Source: Aliamphritea ceti
GTDB lineage: Bacteria; Pseudomonadota; Gammaproteobacteria; Pseudomonadales; Balneatricaceae
Direction of reading: 5' to 3'
Assembly: GCF_024347215.1 (NCBI RefSeq)
Contig: NZ_AP025282.1
Coordinates: 1,674,001 to 1,738,000 of the forward strand
DNA length: 64,000 bases
Shown here piece by piece: positions 8,397-15,966 of the stretch. The notes below the pieces were generated by a model, which searched no databases, was not told the origin of the DNA, and was given only the letters and a program-made list of their open reading frames with translations. Every line of letters begins with the position of its first letter. Position 1 is the stretch's first letter. The translations under genes were made by a program, and so were the position numbers.

Positions 8397-9056
8397 TTAT
8401 TGTGCCTGAAGTATCTTCTTAGCCACAACAAAATAACTAGACGCACCCTCATATACTTCTTCGGTCTTGAGCTTTTGAAACCCCCCATTCTCCAGTAATT
8501 TATCTACATCAGATCTTCTGTATCTTCTTATAGAAATGGGGATAATTCCGACTCTAGATAATATGCTTACTAATAACATCTGCATGCTTACTAGAAGAGA
8601 CTTTCTATCTTTCAAGCAAGGAGTTGCAGTAATGAATACCCCATCATTTTTCAATAAATCATGAATTCTTGAAATGACATTCTGAGGACTGTTTACGGTA
8701 TGAAGCATATTGAAGGCTAGTATCACATCAAATGATTCTTTCTTATACCTGTTATCAAATATGGTCGATTGCTCGAAATCTACATTCTCAACATTATTTT
8801 CAGCCGCTTTATTTTTTGCTATCTCAATCATCTCAGATGATATATCGAGTGCATGAACCTCTTTTACCAGATTAGAAAGTTCACAGGATGCTGTACCTGT
8901 CCCACACCCATAATCTAATACGATATCGTTGATTTTAAGGTAGTTTTTAGTGCTTTCTCTGGTTTTATCATGAATGTATTCAAAGCGCTCTTCTGACTTA
9001 TCGTAGTTCTTTGAAGCCTTATCCCAGAATTCTTTCGCTTTATTCATAACTTGCAC
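8397..9056 (-). CDS. Class I SAM-dependent methyltransferase
   Basis: A 219-residue protein of the UbiE/Methyltransf_11 type. Motif I is VLDYGCGTGTASCELSNL, the acidic residue of motif II is in VHALDISSEMIEIAKNKA, and motif IV-like VILAFNMLHTV follows. The C-terminal half has a hydrophobic stretch (LLVSMQMLLVSILSRVGII) that may contact a membrane or a lipid-like substrate. The substrate is unknown. The gene is clearly more AT-rich than recQ or the downstream genes and is divergent from a LysR regulator, with palindromic repeats outside both. Together these suggest a transferred regulator-plus-enzyme cassette. Confidence 0.88.
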   Translation of the reverse strand: MQVMNKAKEFWDKASKNYDKSEERFEYIHDKTRESTKNYLKINDIVLDYGCGTGTASCELSNLVKEVHALDISSEMIEIAKNKAAENNVENVDFEQSTIFDNRYKKESFDVILAFNMLHTVNSPQNVISRIHDLLKNDGVFITATPCLKDRKSLLVSMQMLLVSILSRVGIIPISIRRYRRSDVDKLLENGGFQKLKTEEVYEGASSYFVVAKKILQAQ

Positions 9057-9126
9057 CGACTATAGGTTCTTGAGCTTTAGCGAGGTATGTAGAGGTCGAA
9101 ACTCATTGACTTTTGAACTCATGTTA

Positions 9127-9163
9127 TCCGTATTTTATCAATGCTATTATGAATAGATACGGA
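9127..9163. promoter_or_regulatory. Candidate LysR operator between divergent genes
   Basis: Arms TCCGTAT (9127-9133) and ATACGGA (9157-9163) are inverted around 23 bp of AT-rich DNA, in the 131-bp gap between the methyltransferase and LysR starts. The position is right for a shared regulatory site. The arms are short, so this is tentative. Confidence 0.35.
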
Positions 9164-9187
9164 CGATTTTGAATAACAGGTATTCAT

Positions 9188-10087
9188 ATGGGAATAGATT
9201 GGAAGGCTGTAGATTTTGATTGGAACCGAGCCAGAGCTTTTCTTGCCACAGCGGAACTAGGCTCTCTCTCAGCAGCAGCCAAGGCTTTAAATTGTTCTCA
9301 GCCCACCTTGAGTAGGCAGGTAAATGCGCTAGAAAGAGAGTTAAAAGTAGTCTTATTCGAACGTGTCGGTAAAGGTTTAGAGCTAACACCCAGCGGAGTT
9401 GAGTTACTGGAGTGTGTAAGAAACATGGGTAATGCTGCCTCTCATTTCTCAATCGTGGCCTCAGGGAAATCAGAATCATTAGAAGGATCTGTGTGTATTA
9501 GCGCATCAGAAATCATGGCTGTTTATGATTTACCTCCAATAATTTCAAAGCTAAGAAAGATTGAACCCAAAATCACTATTGAAGTAATTGCATCTAATAC
9601 GAGCAGTGATTTAAAGAGAAGAGAAGCAGATATTGCTTTGAGAGCCTATCGTCCTACTCAGCCTGACTTGATTGCCAAAAAAATCAGAGACGATGATTTT
9701 TTTCTTTATGCCGCGACAAGTTATCTGGAGACTAATGGAAACCCTACAGTGATAGATGACTTAAATAGTGCGGACTTTATAGGAATACCTGAAACTCAGA
9801 AGGTTATCTCGATATTAAATCAACGAGGCCTTGATCTTACATCAGATAACTTTCCTGTTATTACGGGAAACCATACCGTTTATTGGGAGCTAGTTAAGCA
9901 AGGAGCGGGTATCGGTTTTATTCAAGAGAAATTAGGTAAAACAGAAAGCAGGGTTGAGAAAGTGTTACCTGCATTAGGAGCATTCTCTAGTGAGCTTTGG
10001 CTTGTTACTCACCGTGAACTCAGGACTAACAGGAGAATTCGGCGAGTATTTGACTTCCTTGATGATGAATTAGCGCAGAATAAATAG
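9188..10087 (+). CDS. LysR-family regulator (divergent from methyltransferase)
   Basis: A 299-residue LysR regulator. The helix-turn-helix region includes FLATAELGSLSAAAKALNCS and QPTLSRQVNALERELKVVLF, followed by ERVGKGLELTPSG. The effector domain starts near residue 95 (GSVCISASEIMAVYDLPPII), typical of the AaeR/DsdC-like generic group. AT-content is higher than in flanking genes, as for the divergent methyltransferase, its likely target. The ribosome site is weak. Two palindromic repeat copies follow its stop codon at 10119 and 10164. Confidence 0.92.
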   Translation: MGIDWKAVDFDWNRARAFLATAELGSLSAAAKALNCSQPTLSRQVNALERELKVVLFERVGKGLELTPSGVELLECVRNMGNAASHFSIVASGKSESLEGSVCISASEIMAVYDLPPIISKLRKIEPKITIEVIASNTSSDLKRREADIALRAYRPTQPDLIAKKIRDDDFFLYAATSYLETNGNPTVIDDLNSADFIGIPETQKVISILNQRGLDLTSDNFPVITGNHTVYWELVKQGAGIGFIQEKLGKTESRVEKVLPALGAFSSELWLVTHRELRTNRRIRRVFDFLDDELAQNK

Positions 10088-10118
10088 TCAGGTACGCTAT
10101 ATATGATGCATCCTTAAA

Positions 10119-10144
10119 TGTCCGCTTTGTGTCGTTAGCGGACC
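10119..10144. repeat. Palindromic repeat, copy 2 (degenerate)
   Basis: Begins TGTCCGCTTTGTG and ends TAGCGGACC. It has the same orientation and unit length as copy 1, but its second half has diverged. It lies 20 bp from copy 3. Confidence 0.6.
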
Positions 10145-10163
10145 CTCAAAGGAGGAGCAGATG

Positions 10164-10189
10164 TGTCCGCTTTTGGCACAAACCAGACA
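10164..10189. repeat. Palindromic repeat, copy 3 (inverted relative to copy 1)
   Basis: Reads TGTCCGCTTTTGGCACAAA and continues to CAGACA. It is the reverse complement of copy 1 except for one or two bases. Together with copy 1 it bounds about 1.9 kb containing only the methyltransferase and LysR genes. From here to 10449 no gene is visible. Confidence 0.65.
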
Positions 10190-10248
10190 TGTCAGCCAAA
10201 TACTTCAGTACACTTTTATTAATGCAGTTATATAAATTGGCTTGGCGC

Positions 10249-10271
10249 TTTTGCTTCAATTTGAAGCAAAA
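10249..10271. repeat. 23-bp perfect palindrome
   Basis: Arms TTTTGCTTCAA and TTGAAGCAAAA (11 bp each) flank a single T. The palindrome lies in the 362-bp gap between the LysR gene and the Mrr-like gene. No U-run follows, so an operator or recombination relic is as likely as a terminator. Confidence 0.6.
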
Positions 10272-10449
10272 TCAATAAAAAAGAAGAGATGCCCACAGGC
10301 CGCGAGCCAGTTGAATCAGAGCGATTCATTTTTCAACTAACAGGGAAGTTTCTCAGCGGCAAAATTACGCATAGGTATTTCACACCGTAACTGAGGCTCA
10401 AATGAGTCCCGTAAGCTTCGGAGTTTCAAAGAAATTCCCCGTTTATTAT

Positions 10450-11031
10450 TCAGCTAATCTTTGCCTTGCCATCAAACAGCGTTGCTAATCTACTCGATTC
10501 AACTAACTCAATATTATGCTCTTGCGCATAATTACGGGCGGCGTCGGAAATTTCACCTAAGGTCACGTAGAGGAATCCAGTTGCTTCGATATTTTGTCCT
10601 GCGGCAACTAATAGTTTCAAAGGCTCTATTCCAGTATTCGCTGCTTTGAATCGCTTACTGCACAGCAATAGTTTTCTGCTTCCGTAGGTTAGTTCCAAAT
10701 CAGCGCCATTACCCTTAAACGCGCTAGACTCGTAGCCTCTTTTTATATAATTCGCGGCTATTTTCTCAGAGATGATTCCAGCCGACATTTTTTTAGCTTG
10801 CTGAACAACGTCCAATACCTGCTTTTGTGAAGGTTGTTGAAGCTGCTTGTAGCAAGCAATTGCGCCTATTATCAGAAATGGCAATGAAGCTGTGACACTC
10901 AAAACCGCATATTTTGCATCTGTAAGAGCCAGGCTGACCACCAGAATAAACAGACCAATTGATACGCTATACCACCAGCTGGATCGCAACAACACTGCAA
11001 ACAACGATCCTTTAGCCATTTTAAACGCCAT
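10450..11031 (-). CDS. Membrane-anchored Mrr-like restriction endonuclease domain protein
   Basis: A 193-residue protein with two N-terminal hydrophobic helices (about residues 16-35 and 40-60) followed by a PD-(D/E)XK nuclease-like domain. The motif series is KRGYESSAFKGNGADLELTY (catalytic Asp), KLLLCSKRF (the usual Q-x-K appears as C-S-K), TGIEPLKLLVAA (corresponding to the family's G-V-x-x-V/L segment), and a C-terminal strand with NIELVESSRLATLF. Related Mrr_cat proteins with transmembrane anchors are common and mostly uncharacterised; a nuclease function is not assured given the C-S-K variant. No methylase partner is adjacent; the DNA upstream (11032-11238) has no visible gene. Confidence 0.75.
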   Translation of the reverse strand: MAFKMAKGSLFAVLLRSSWWYSVSIGLFILVVSLALTDAKYAVLSVTASLPFLIIGAIACYKQLQQPSQKQVLDVVQQAKKMSAGIISEKIAANYIKRGYESSAFKGNGADLELTYGSRKLLLCSKRFKAANTGIEPLKLLVAAGQNIEATGFLYVTLGEISDAARNYAQEHNIELVESSRLATLFDGKAKIS

Positions 11032-11238
11032 AGATAGATTACCTTTTGAATTCTGTTACCCGTTTGACGGGGCCGATGATAAGTAGCTGAAATTTGCAGC
11101 CGTATATTAGCATTTTCCTAAATCTCTGAGGCATCCAAAAAGATATTTAATCAACATCTGAATCGACCAGTCTTTAGCAGAGACCTTGTAACATTATTGT
11201 GTATCCCATCATTTCACGTTATCAGGGATCAGATAATA

Positions 11239-11274
11239 AAAAAGCGAGTACTGTGTTAGCAGTACTCGCTTTTT
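11239..11274. terminator. Bidirectional intrinsic terminator
   Basis: The stem AAAAAGCGAGTACTG with its complement surrounds loop TGTTAG, with A- and T-runs on both sides. It most likely ends the minus-strand aminotransferase transcript before the Mrr-like gene. Confidence 0.9.
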
Positions 11275-11298
11275 AGAAGGTTCTTAAGAAGTTGATTG

Positions 11299-11352
11299 CC
11301 AACTTTAATGGTCAGTTTCCAACTTCAATGTCACGGTATCCAACTTGAATAG
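11299..11352. repeat. Three imperfect ~20-bp repeats in the 3' UTR
   Basis: CCAACTTTAATG, CCAACTTCAATG and CCAACTTGAATA occur about 20-21 bp apart, between the aminotransferase stop codon and its terminator. On the transcribed strand each reads as an AAGTTGG unit. Nearby, GACTACT is duplicated across the stop codon. Confidence 0.55.
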
Positions 11353-11371
11353 CCGTGATCAGTAGTCGAAC

Positions 11372-12235
11372 TTAGTAGTCGTACTTAGACGCAGTATAGA
11401 TAGCGAAAGCTTTTTCCCAGATCTCGCCAACTTCACCGTTACCTACAGGCTGGCCGTCCAGCTTAGTAACAGGTGCGATTTCTTTAGAAGAGCTGGTGAT
11501 CCACAGTTCGTCAGCATTACGGACTTCGTCCATAGTGATGTTGCGTTCTTCAATCTTCAGAGAACCGTCAGCTTTAATGCTGTCGATGATAATGCGACGG
11601 GTGATACCCGGCAGAATCTGGTTGTCCTGGATTGGAGTGATGATCACGCCATCTTTAACGATGAAAGCGTTACAAGAGCTACCTTCAGTTACCAGGTTGT
11701 CTGCGTTGTACAGCAGAGCTTCGTCGCTACCAGTAGAGTAACCTTCCTGGAAGTGCATTACGTTACCCAGCAGTGCAGTAGACTTAATGTGGCAACGCTG
11801 CCAGCGCAGATCTTCTGTGCTTACCAGGCTGTACTGAGTAACTTTAGTACGGTCAACTGGCTCAGGCGTTTTAATCGCGAAGCAGAAGCAGAAGATTGTT
11901 GGTTCAACGCCTTCCGGGTAAGGGTGGTAACGCTTAACGTCAGTACCGCGGGAAATGTGAACGTAAACGCCCAGGTTCTCACCCATGTCGCTGTTACGGG
12001 CAACCAGGTCGTCAAGCAGTGCTTTCCAGCCATCAATTGTATTGCTGTTCTTGATCTCGATAGCCGCCAGGCCATCAGCCATACGGTTAAGATGAGGCAT
12101 CAGACCTACAGATTTGCCGTTATAGTACGGGATAACTTCATAGATACCGTCACCAAACAGGAAACCACGGTCCAGTGGTGAAATACGGGCTTCTGCCAAT
12201 GGCTGGTATTCACCGTTTAAGTAAGCAATGCTCAT
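11372..12235 (-). CDS. Class IV aminotransferase, D-amino-acid transaminase type
   Basis: A 287-residue PLP enzyme of fold-type IV. N-terminal ISPLDRGFLFGDGIYEVIPY matches the family; the Schiff-base Lys is K151 in CHIKSTALLGNV; phosphate-binding residues lie in VTEGSSCNAFIV; and ILPGITRRIIID is the conserved late motif. The family interconverts D-amino acids and 2-oxo acids (D-alanine transaminase), with branched-chain aminotransferases and ADC lyase as related alternatives; the length and absence of branched-chain motifs favour D-amino-acid transaminase. A good GAGAGGAAAG ribosome site precedes the ATG. A 530-bp non-coding, hairpin-rich region lies upstream. Confidence 0.88.
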   Translation of the reverse strand: MSIAYLNGEYQPLAEARISPLDRGFLFGDGIYEVIPYYNGKSVGLMPHLNRMADGLAAIEIKNSNTIDGWKALLDDLVARNSDMGENLGVYVHISRGTDVKRYHPYPEGVEPTIFCFCFAIKTPEPVDRTKVTQYSLVSTEDLRWQRCHIKSTALLGNVMHFQEGYSTGSDEALLYNADNLVTEGSSCNAFIVKDGVIITPIQDNQILPGITRRIIIDSIKADGSLKIEERNITMDEVRNADELWITSSSKEIAPVTKLDGQPVGNGEVGEIWEKAFAIYTASKYDY

Positions 12236-12767
12236 GTTAACTTTCCTCTCAAACTATAATTCTGTGGGGGCATATCCCCGCCGACCTTCCTGTGGGTAAG
12301 GTTCGACAACGTCCTGACACGTTATAGGGTATGCCTGGATAAACCTGGCAAAGGCAAGTACCAGCTAGCTATCAACCAGCTAAATTGCTCAAGCATTACG
12401 CGTATCCTGTTTCCTCATTACTTTTCAGTAATCCAGGATCGCTGTGCAATTGCGGCCTTAACAGGTTGCGTCAGACTCTGACGCCTCCTAAGTGATACTG
12501 TAGGCCTGTGGTCGCGAGACGACCGGGAATGAATAGCTACAGATCAAGGGCAGTGCTTCAGTTTAGCTTGTGACTGTATACCGAAGACAGAACTACCATC
12601 ATACTTTTTGAGTGCGCAGCAGTGTGTTTGAAAAATGCATATCTTTCAATAGGTAAAAAAACTTCAGAATATAATGCTGTCGCAATGAGTTTTTTAGAAT
12701 TTTATTCTGTGTAAATTGCGAGTTTAGAGAAAACGCCTGTTGTAAATGCCTGTATTTGCTGTCTGAG
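12236..12767 (-). other. Long hairpin-rich intergenic region upstream of the aminotransferase
   Basis: This 532-bp stretch has no credible ORF but has several dyads: a perfect GCGTCAGA/TCTGACGC palindrome (12468-12484), GGTCG/CGACC (12510-12524), GGGG/CCCC (12267-12279), CCTT...AAGG near 12285-12300, and CCAGCT repeats near 12361-12380. It may be a long structured 5' leader or contain a small RNA gene. I looked for tmRNA, RNase P, 6S and SRP signatures and did not find them. The lower-numbered half is GC-richer than the AT-rich DNA next to the LysR gene. Confidence 0.45.
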
Positions 12768-13664
12768 TCAGGTGCTTAAAACGCTATCGCTCATGATCTC
12801 CCTGCTACTGTTGGCAAGTAGCTGCGGAAGGATGCGATCGTCGTCTAAACGCCAGCTACAGTTAAAACTCAGAGCCGGGGCAGCTTGATCGATGTGCAGT
12901 TCAACCAGTTGTTTTTCATCAAGTAACTGTCGCACGATAGGTTCAGGCATCAGGGCAACGCCGATACCCTGTGACACCATAGTTAATAAACTGGCAACTG
13001 AACTGCAGGTATGAAATACCGGTGCGTCATCATGAAAACTCTGGAACAGTTGCTGCAGATAATCCCATGGCCGGGTTTCCCGGGGGAAACTGAGTACAGG
13101 ATAATTCACCAGATCAGCAACTGAGCGGATGTTGGCGTCGCCGATCAATCCCGGTGCGGCTACCCAGCATTGCGGATAGCTACATAAAGGCTCACTGACC
13201 AGCTCAGGTATATTGTTCTGATCGGCTACCATCAGGGCCAGGTCCAACTGATAATTCTTGAGCTGTTTGACCAGTGTTGGCGAAACATCACTGATCAGCT
13301 CAAAAGACATTAATGGATACTGTGCCTGCCAGTGCTGTAATAAAGGCGATAACCAGAGATGGGCGAGCGTGTCAGCAATGCCAATTCGCAGATTACCCCG
13401 TTCAGGCGCATCTTCACGAATCTGCTGTTTCATCTCCTGACTGATGGCAATCAGCTTTTCTGCATAAGGCAGTAACTGAACCCCTCTGGGGCTTAACCGG
13501 GTACCGCTTTTATCGCGGATGAACAGCTGAGCGCCGAGCTCATTTTCTAATGCAATAATGCGCGCAGAAATCGCCGGTTGAGTGGCATGCAGGTGCTGGG
13601 CCGCAGCATGAAAGCTGCCGAGCCGTGCGACTTTAACGAAAGTATTCAGGTTACGTATGCGCAT
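12768..13664 (-). CDS. LysR-family transcriptional regulator
   Basis: A 298-residue LysR protein with N-terminal LNTFVKVARLGSFHAAAQHL and TQPAISARIIALENELGAQL, then FIRDKSGTRLSPRGVQLLPY, and an effector domain from about residue 90 (GNLRIGIADTLAHLWLSPLL). It is on the same strand as the aminotransferase but 532 bp from it, so co-transcription is uncertain. Its start faces the GNAT gene at 13791 across 126 bp. The target is unknown. Confidence 0.93.
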   Translation of the reverse strand: MRIRNLNTFVKVARLGSFHAAAQHLHATQPAISARIIALENELGAQLFIRDKSGTRLSPRGVQLLPYAEKLIAISQEMKQQIREDAPERGNLRIGIADTLAHLWLSPLLQHWQAQYPLMSFELISDVSPTLVKQLKNYQLDLALMVADQNNIPELVSEPLCSYPQCWVAAPGLIGDANIRSVADLVNYPVLSFPRETRPWDYLQQLFQSFHDDAPVFHTCSSVASLLTMVSQGIGVALMPEPIVRQLLDEKQLVELHIDQAAPALSFNCSWRLDDDRILPQLLANSSREIMSDSVLST

Positions 13665-13790
13665 GGTTACTCAGTGCATCGGACAGATGGCTGGCAGTAT
13701 GCCATTATCATGCAGCTGATAGAAGGTCGGCTGATTCTTGTGAATTGGAAAGAGGGTTGTGGAATATCCATTTAACCGGGAGGAAAGGGA

Positions 13791-14276
13791 ATGACAACGT
13801 TATCCGTAAGGGAAGCGGTGAAAGAAGATGCCGGGTTGATTTTGAGCTTTATCCGGGATCTGGCCCGTTATGAAAAAGCTGAACATTGTGTACTGACAGA
13901 TGAACAACAGATTGCTGCCAGCTTGTTTGCAGAAGGTGCGAATACAGCGGGTTTAGTTTGTCTGGCAGATGGTCAGGCGGTTGGATTTGCGGTGTACTTT
14001 TATAATTACTCGACCTGGCTGGGGCGAAAAGGGCTGTATCTGGAAGATCTGTATGTGGCACCTGAGTTTCGCGGTATAGGTGCGGGTAAATTTCTCCTAC
14101 AACAGCTTGCCCGACAGGCAGTCGCTGAAGGTTGCGGCAGGTTCGAATGGTCGGTTCTGGACTGGAATCAGCCAGCGATAGATTTCTATGAATCTATAGG
14201 CGCGGTTGCTCAGAGTGAGTGGATAGGATATCGGCTGGAAGGTGAAAGGCTGACGCGTTTTGCTGAACAGGGTTGA
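13791..14276 (+). CDS. GNAT-family N-acetyltransferase
   Basis: A 161-residue GNAT enzyme. The acetyl-CoA-binding core is LYVAPEFRGIGAGKFLLQQL (V-x-x-x-x-R-G-x-G), with LYLEDLYV before it and WNQPAIDFYESIGA near the end, typical of the diamine acetyltransferase-like subgroup. The acyl acceptor, perhaps a polyamine or amino acid, is not determined. A strong GGGAGGAAAGG ribosome site precedes the ATG. A small membrane-protein gene begins 35 nt downstream and may be co-transcribed. Confidence 0.92.
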   Translation: MTTLSVREAVKEDAGLILSFIRDLARYEKAEHCVLTDEQQIAASLFAEGANTAGLVCLADGQAVGFAVYFYNYSTWLGRKGLYLEDLYVAPEFRGIGAGKFLLQQLARQAVAEGCGRFEWSVLDWNQPAIDFYESIGAVAQSEWIGYRLEGERLTRFAEQG

Positions 14277-14310
14277 GTTATCACTTACATCAGATGGAGT
14301 GAAACAGGCG

Positions 14311-14568
14311 ATGAGTGCGGAGATATACACGTTAGTTACTGTGGTATGGGGGATATCTGTTACTTTCCTGGGTGTTATGTATATAGCTTGCTGGTTAGCT
14401 GCTGTATTTCATTGTAAGGACCGGTTTATATTACTAATTCCATTTTGGTTTTTTATGCATAATTCCTTCGATGATGAAGGAATATCTATTTGCCGGAGAG
14501 CATTTAAAATATCTTTAGTGGGAGGGGTAGTGTTCTTTCTAGGGGTTGCGTTTGGTTTTCTTCGTTGA
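14311..14568 (+). CDS. Small two-helix membrane protein, unknown function
   Basis: An 85-residue protein with two strongly hydrophobic segments: residues 5-35 (YTLVTVVWGISVTFLGVMYI and onward) and 65-82 (ISLVGGVVFFLGVAFGFL), separated by a short aromatic-rich loop. No family is recognised. The ATG at 14311 has GGAG about 12 nt upstream; an upstream start at 14260 would overlap the GNAT gene and is less likely. It may be co-transcribed with the acetyltransferase. Confidence 0.6.
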   Translation: MSAEIYTLVTVVWGISVTFLGVMYIACWLAAVFHCKDRFILLIPFWFFMHNSFDDEGISICRRAFKISLVGGVVFFLGVAFGFLR

Positions 14569-14623
14569 ACTTTAATATGTCTGGTCGATAGAACTGAATA
14601 TAGAAAGTTCTTAGTACTGTAAG

Positions 14624-14655
14624 TAAAACAGGCAGTTGTACAGCTGCCCGTTTTA
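14624..14655. terminator. Bidirectional terminator between convergent genes
   Basis: AAAACAGGCAG and CTGCCCGTTTT form an imperfect stem around TTGTACAG, with A- and T-rich flanks. It separates the plus-strand membrane-protein gene from the minus-strand dioxygenase gene. Confidence 0.75.
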
Positions 14656-14684
14656 TTTTGCTACTCAAGCTTTGGTGTACAGAA

Positions 14685-15860
14685 TTAATCAGTTGTAATT
14701 GTAAACTCTGCCACCGGATGCTGTTTGCGTAGCACTCTATAGGCACTGCGCAATTCGCCGCGGTCTACATAGCAGCCGCGCAGATGACGTTCACCGCTGC
14801 CAGCTGCAAACTCGGCACGGCCATGGGCGATACGGTGGTTATCGAAGACAATACATTCGCCGGCATTCAGACGGAAGCGCATCAGGAAGCGGTTATCCTG
14901 CAGCATGTGTCCGAAGGTACGGAAAGCCGGGTAGAACTTATCCAGAGTTGCCTGTGGCAGGTCAAATACATCACTCAGGTGCTGGCTGTAGTTAATGCCG
15001 CTGACTTCACCGTTGTTTGGGTCGATTTCGATGATCGTCTGACGGGCACGTACATCCTGATGATCAGTGGTGTAACGGAATGGCACACTGACGGTAGATA
15101 ACAGTTCGAAGTATTCTGGATGCTGATCGCGCAGGGCGTTGGCCACACTGGTAGCATCAACAAACAGGCTGTCGCCACCGTCCGCATCATTTACCCGGCA
15201 ATGCAGGAATTGAATGCCCGGGGCGAGTTCTTCCGGAGGCAGGTCAGTGTGTAGCTCCAGTGCTTTGCTGGTGTAAGCGAGATTTTCCGGATTCTTTTTA
15301 GATTTCACATCAAAATGATAGCCGGAGAAAGAAGGGCGCACTGTGCCAATTAGTTCGCAGGTTTCCTGCAGGCCTTCATTGCTGTTAGGCATGTCTGTAA
15401 TCAGGGCTACACCTTCATCCAGCATTGCTTCCAGCCAGTCGGCTACTTTTGCCGGATTATTCATCAGTTCAGGCTGGCTGAAACGGGCCATTTGTGGGTA
15501 ATGTTCCGCATACCATGAACGGCGGGCACGTATTGCGATATCACCATGGCCTTGTCCCTGATGCCAGTTTTCCAGCCAGTTCAGTTTATAGCGGCTTTGA
15601 TGTCCGCAAGGCCATAGTATTTGCAGAGCGTCAGCTTCAACCATTGCTGTTGCTGGCTGAAGATTGTCTGGCTCAGCAAGAATGTCGAAAGTACGCTCCT
15701 GGGTTTCACTGTCCCATGAACTGCTGCAGTTATCCCGCAGCCAAAAATAGTTAAAGTAGGCTTGCTGGCCGTTAATGTTTACAAATAAACCGTTTTGCTG
15801 CAGTTCAACAGCAGCGCTGGCAGGCATGTGGATATGCAATTCAGCAGAGTTTGTAAGCAT
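14685..15860 (-). CDS. Gamma-butyrobetaine dioxygenase-like Fe(II)/2-oxoglutarate oxygenase
   Basis: A 391-residue protein with the two-domain layout of gamma-butyrobetaine/trimethyllysine hydroxylases. The N-terminal GBBH-like domain contains FWLRDNCSSSW (Cys45) and WPCGH (Cys85, His87), likely structural zinc ligands. The TauD-like jelly-roll follows, with Fe ligands His204 and Asp206 in LELHTDLPPE and distal His346 in DNHRIAHGR; RHLRGCYVDRGEL near the end carries the 2-oxoglutarate-binding Arg. The family hydroxylates gamma-butyrobetaine to L-carnitine. It is divergent from a TetR regulator, so inducible carnitine synthesis or betaine catabolism is plausible; no other carnitine gene is in the window. 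Confidence 0.87.
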   Translation of the reverse strand: MLTNSAELHIHMPASAAVELQQNGLFVNINGQQAYFNYFWLRDNCSSSWDSETQERTFDILAEPDNLQPATAMVEADALQILWPCGHQSRYKLNWLENWHQGQGHGDIAIRARRSWYAEHYPQMARFSQPELMNNPAKVADWLEAMLDEGVALITDMPNSNEGLQETCELIGTVRPSFSGYHFDVKSKKNPENLAYTSKALELHTDLPPEELAPGIQFLHCRVNDADGGDSLFVDATSVANALRDQHPEYFELLSTVSVPFRYTTDHQDVRARQTIIEIDPNNGEVSGINYSQHLSDVFDLPQATLDKFYPAFRTFGHMLQDNRFLMRFRLNAGECIVFDNHRIAHGRAEFAAGSGERHLRGCYVDRGELRSAYRVLRKQHPVAEFTITTD

Positions 15861-15898
15861 GACTGTATTCCGAAGTATGGTATGGGTTGTGACGTTTT

Positions 15899-15914
15899 TG
15901 ACAAAGCATTGTCG
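15899..15914. promoter_or_regulatory. Candidate TetR operator
   Basis: TGACAA and TTGTCG form an imperfect dyad around AGCA in the gap between the divergent dioxygenase and TetR genes. This is the expected place for autoregulatory TetR binding. The assignment is by position and symmetry only. Confidence 0.4.
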
Positions 15915-15966
15915 GTTTGATTTTTATATTATCACGGTAATGTAAAAAATAATGTATAGTCTGTCA

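Noticed and set aside
12236..12767. Known RNA classes (tmRNA, RNase P, 6S, SRP, glycine riboswitch)
   Set aside because: None of their invariant sequence blocks could be found on either strand, so no class is assigned.
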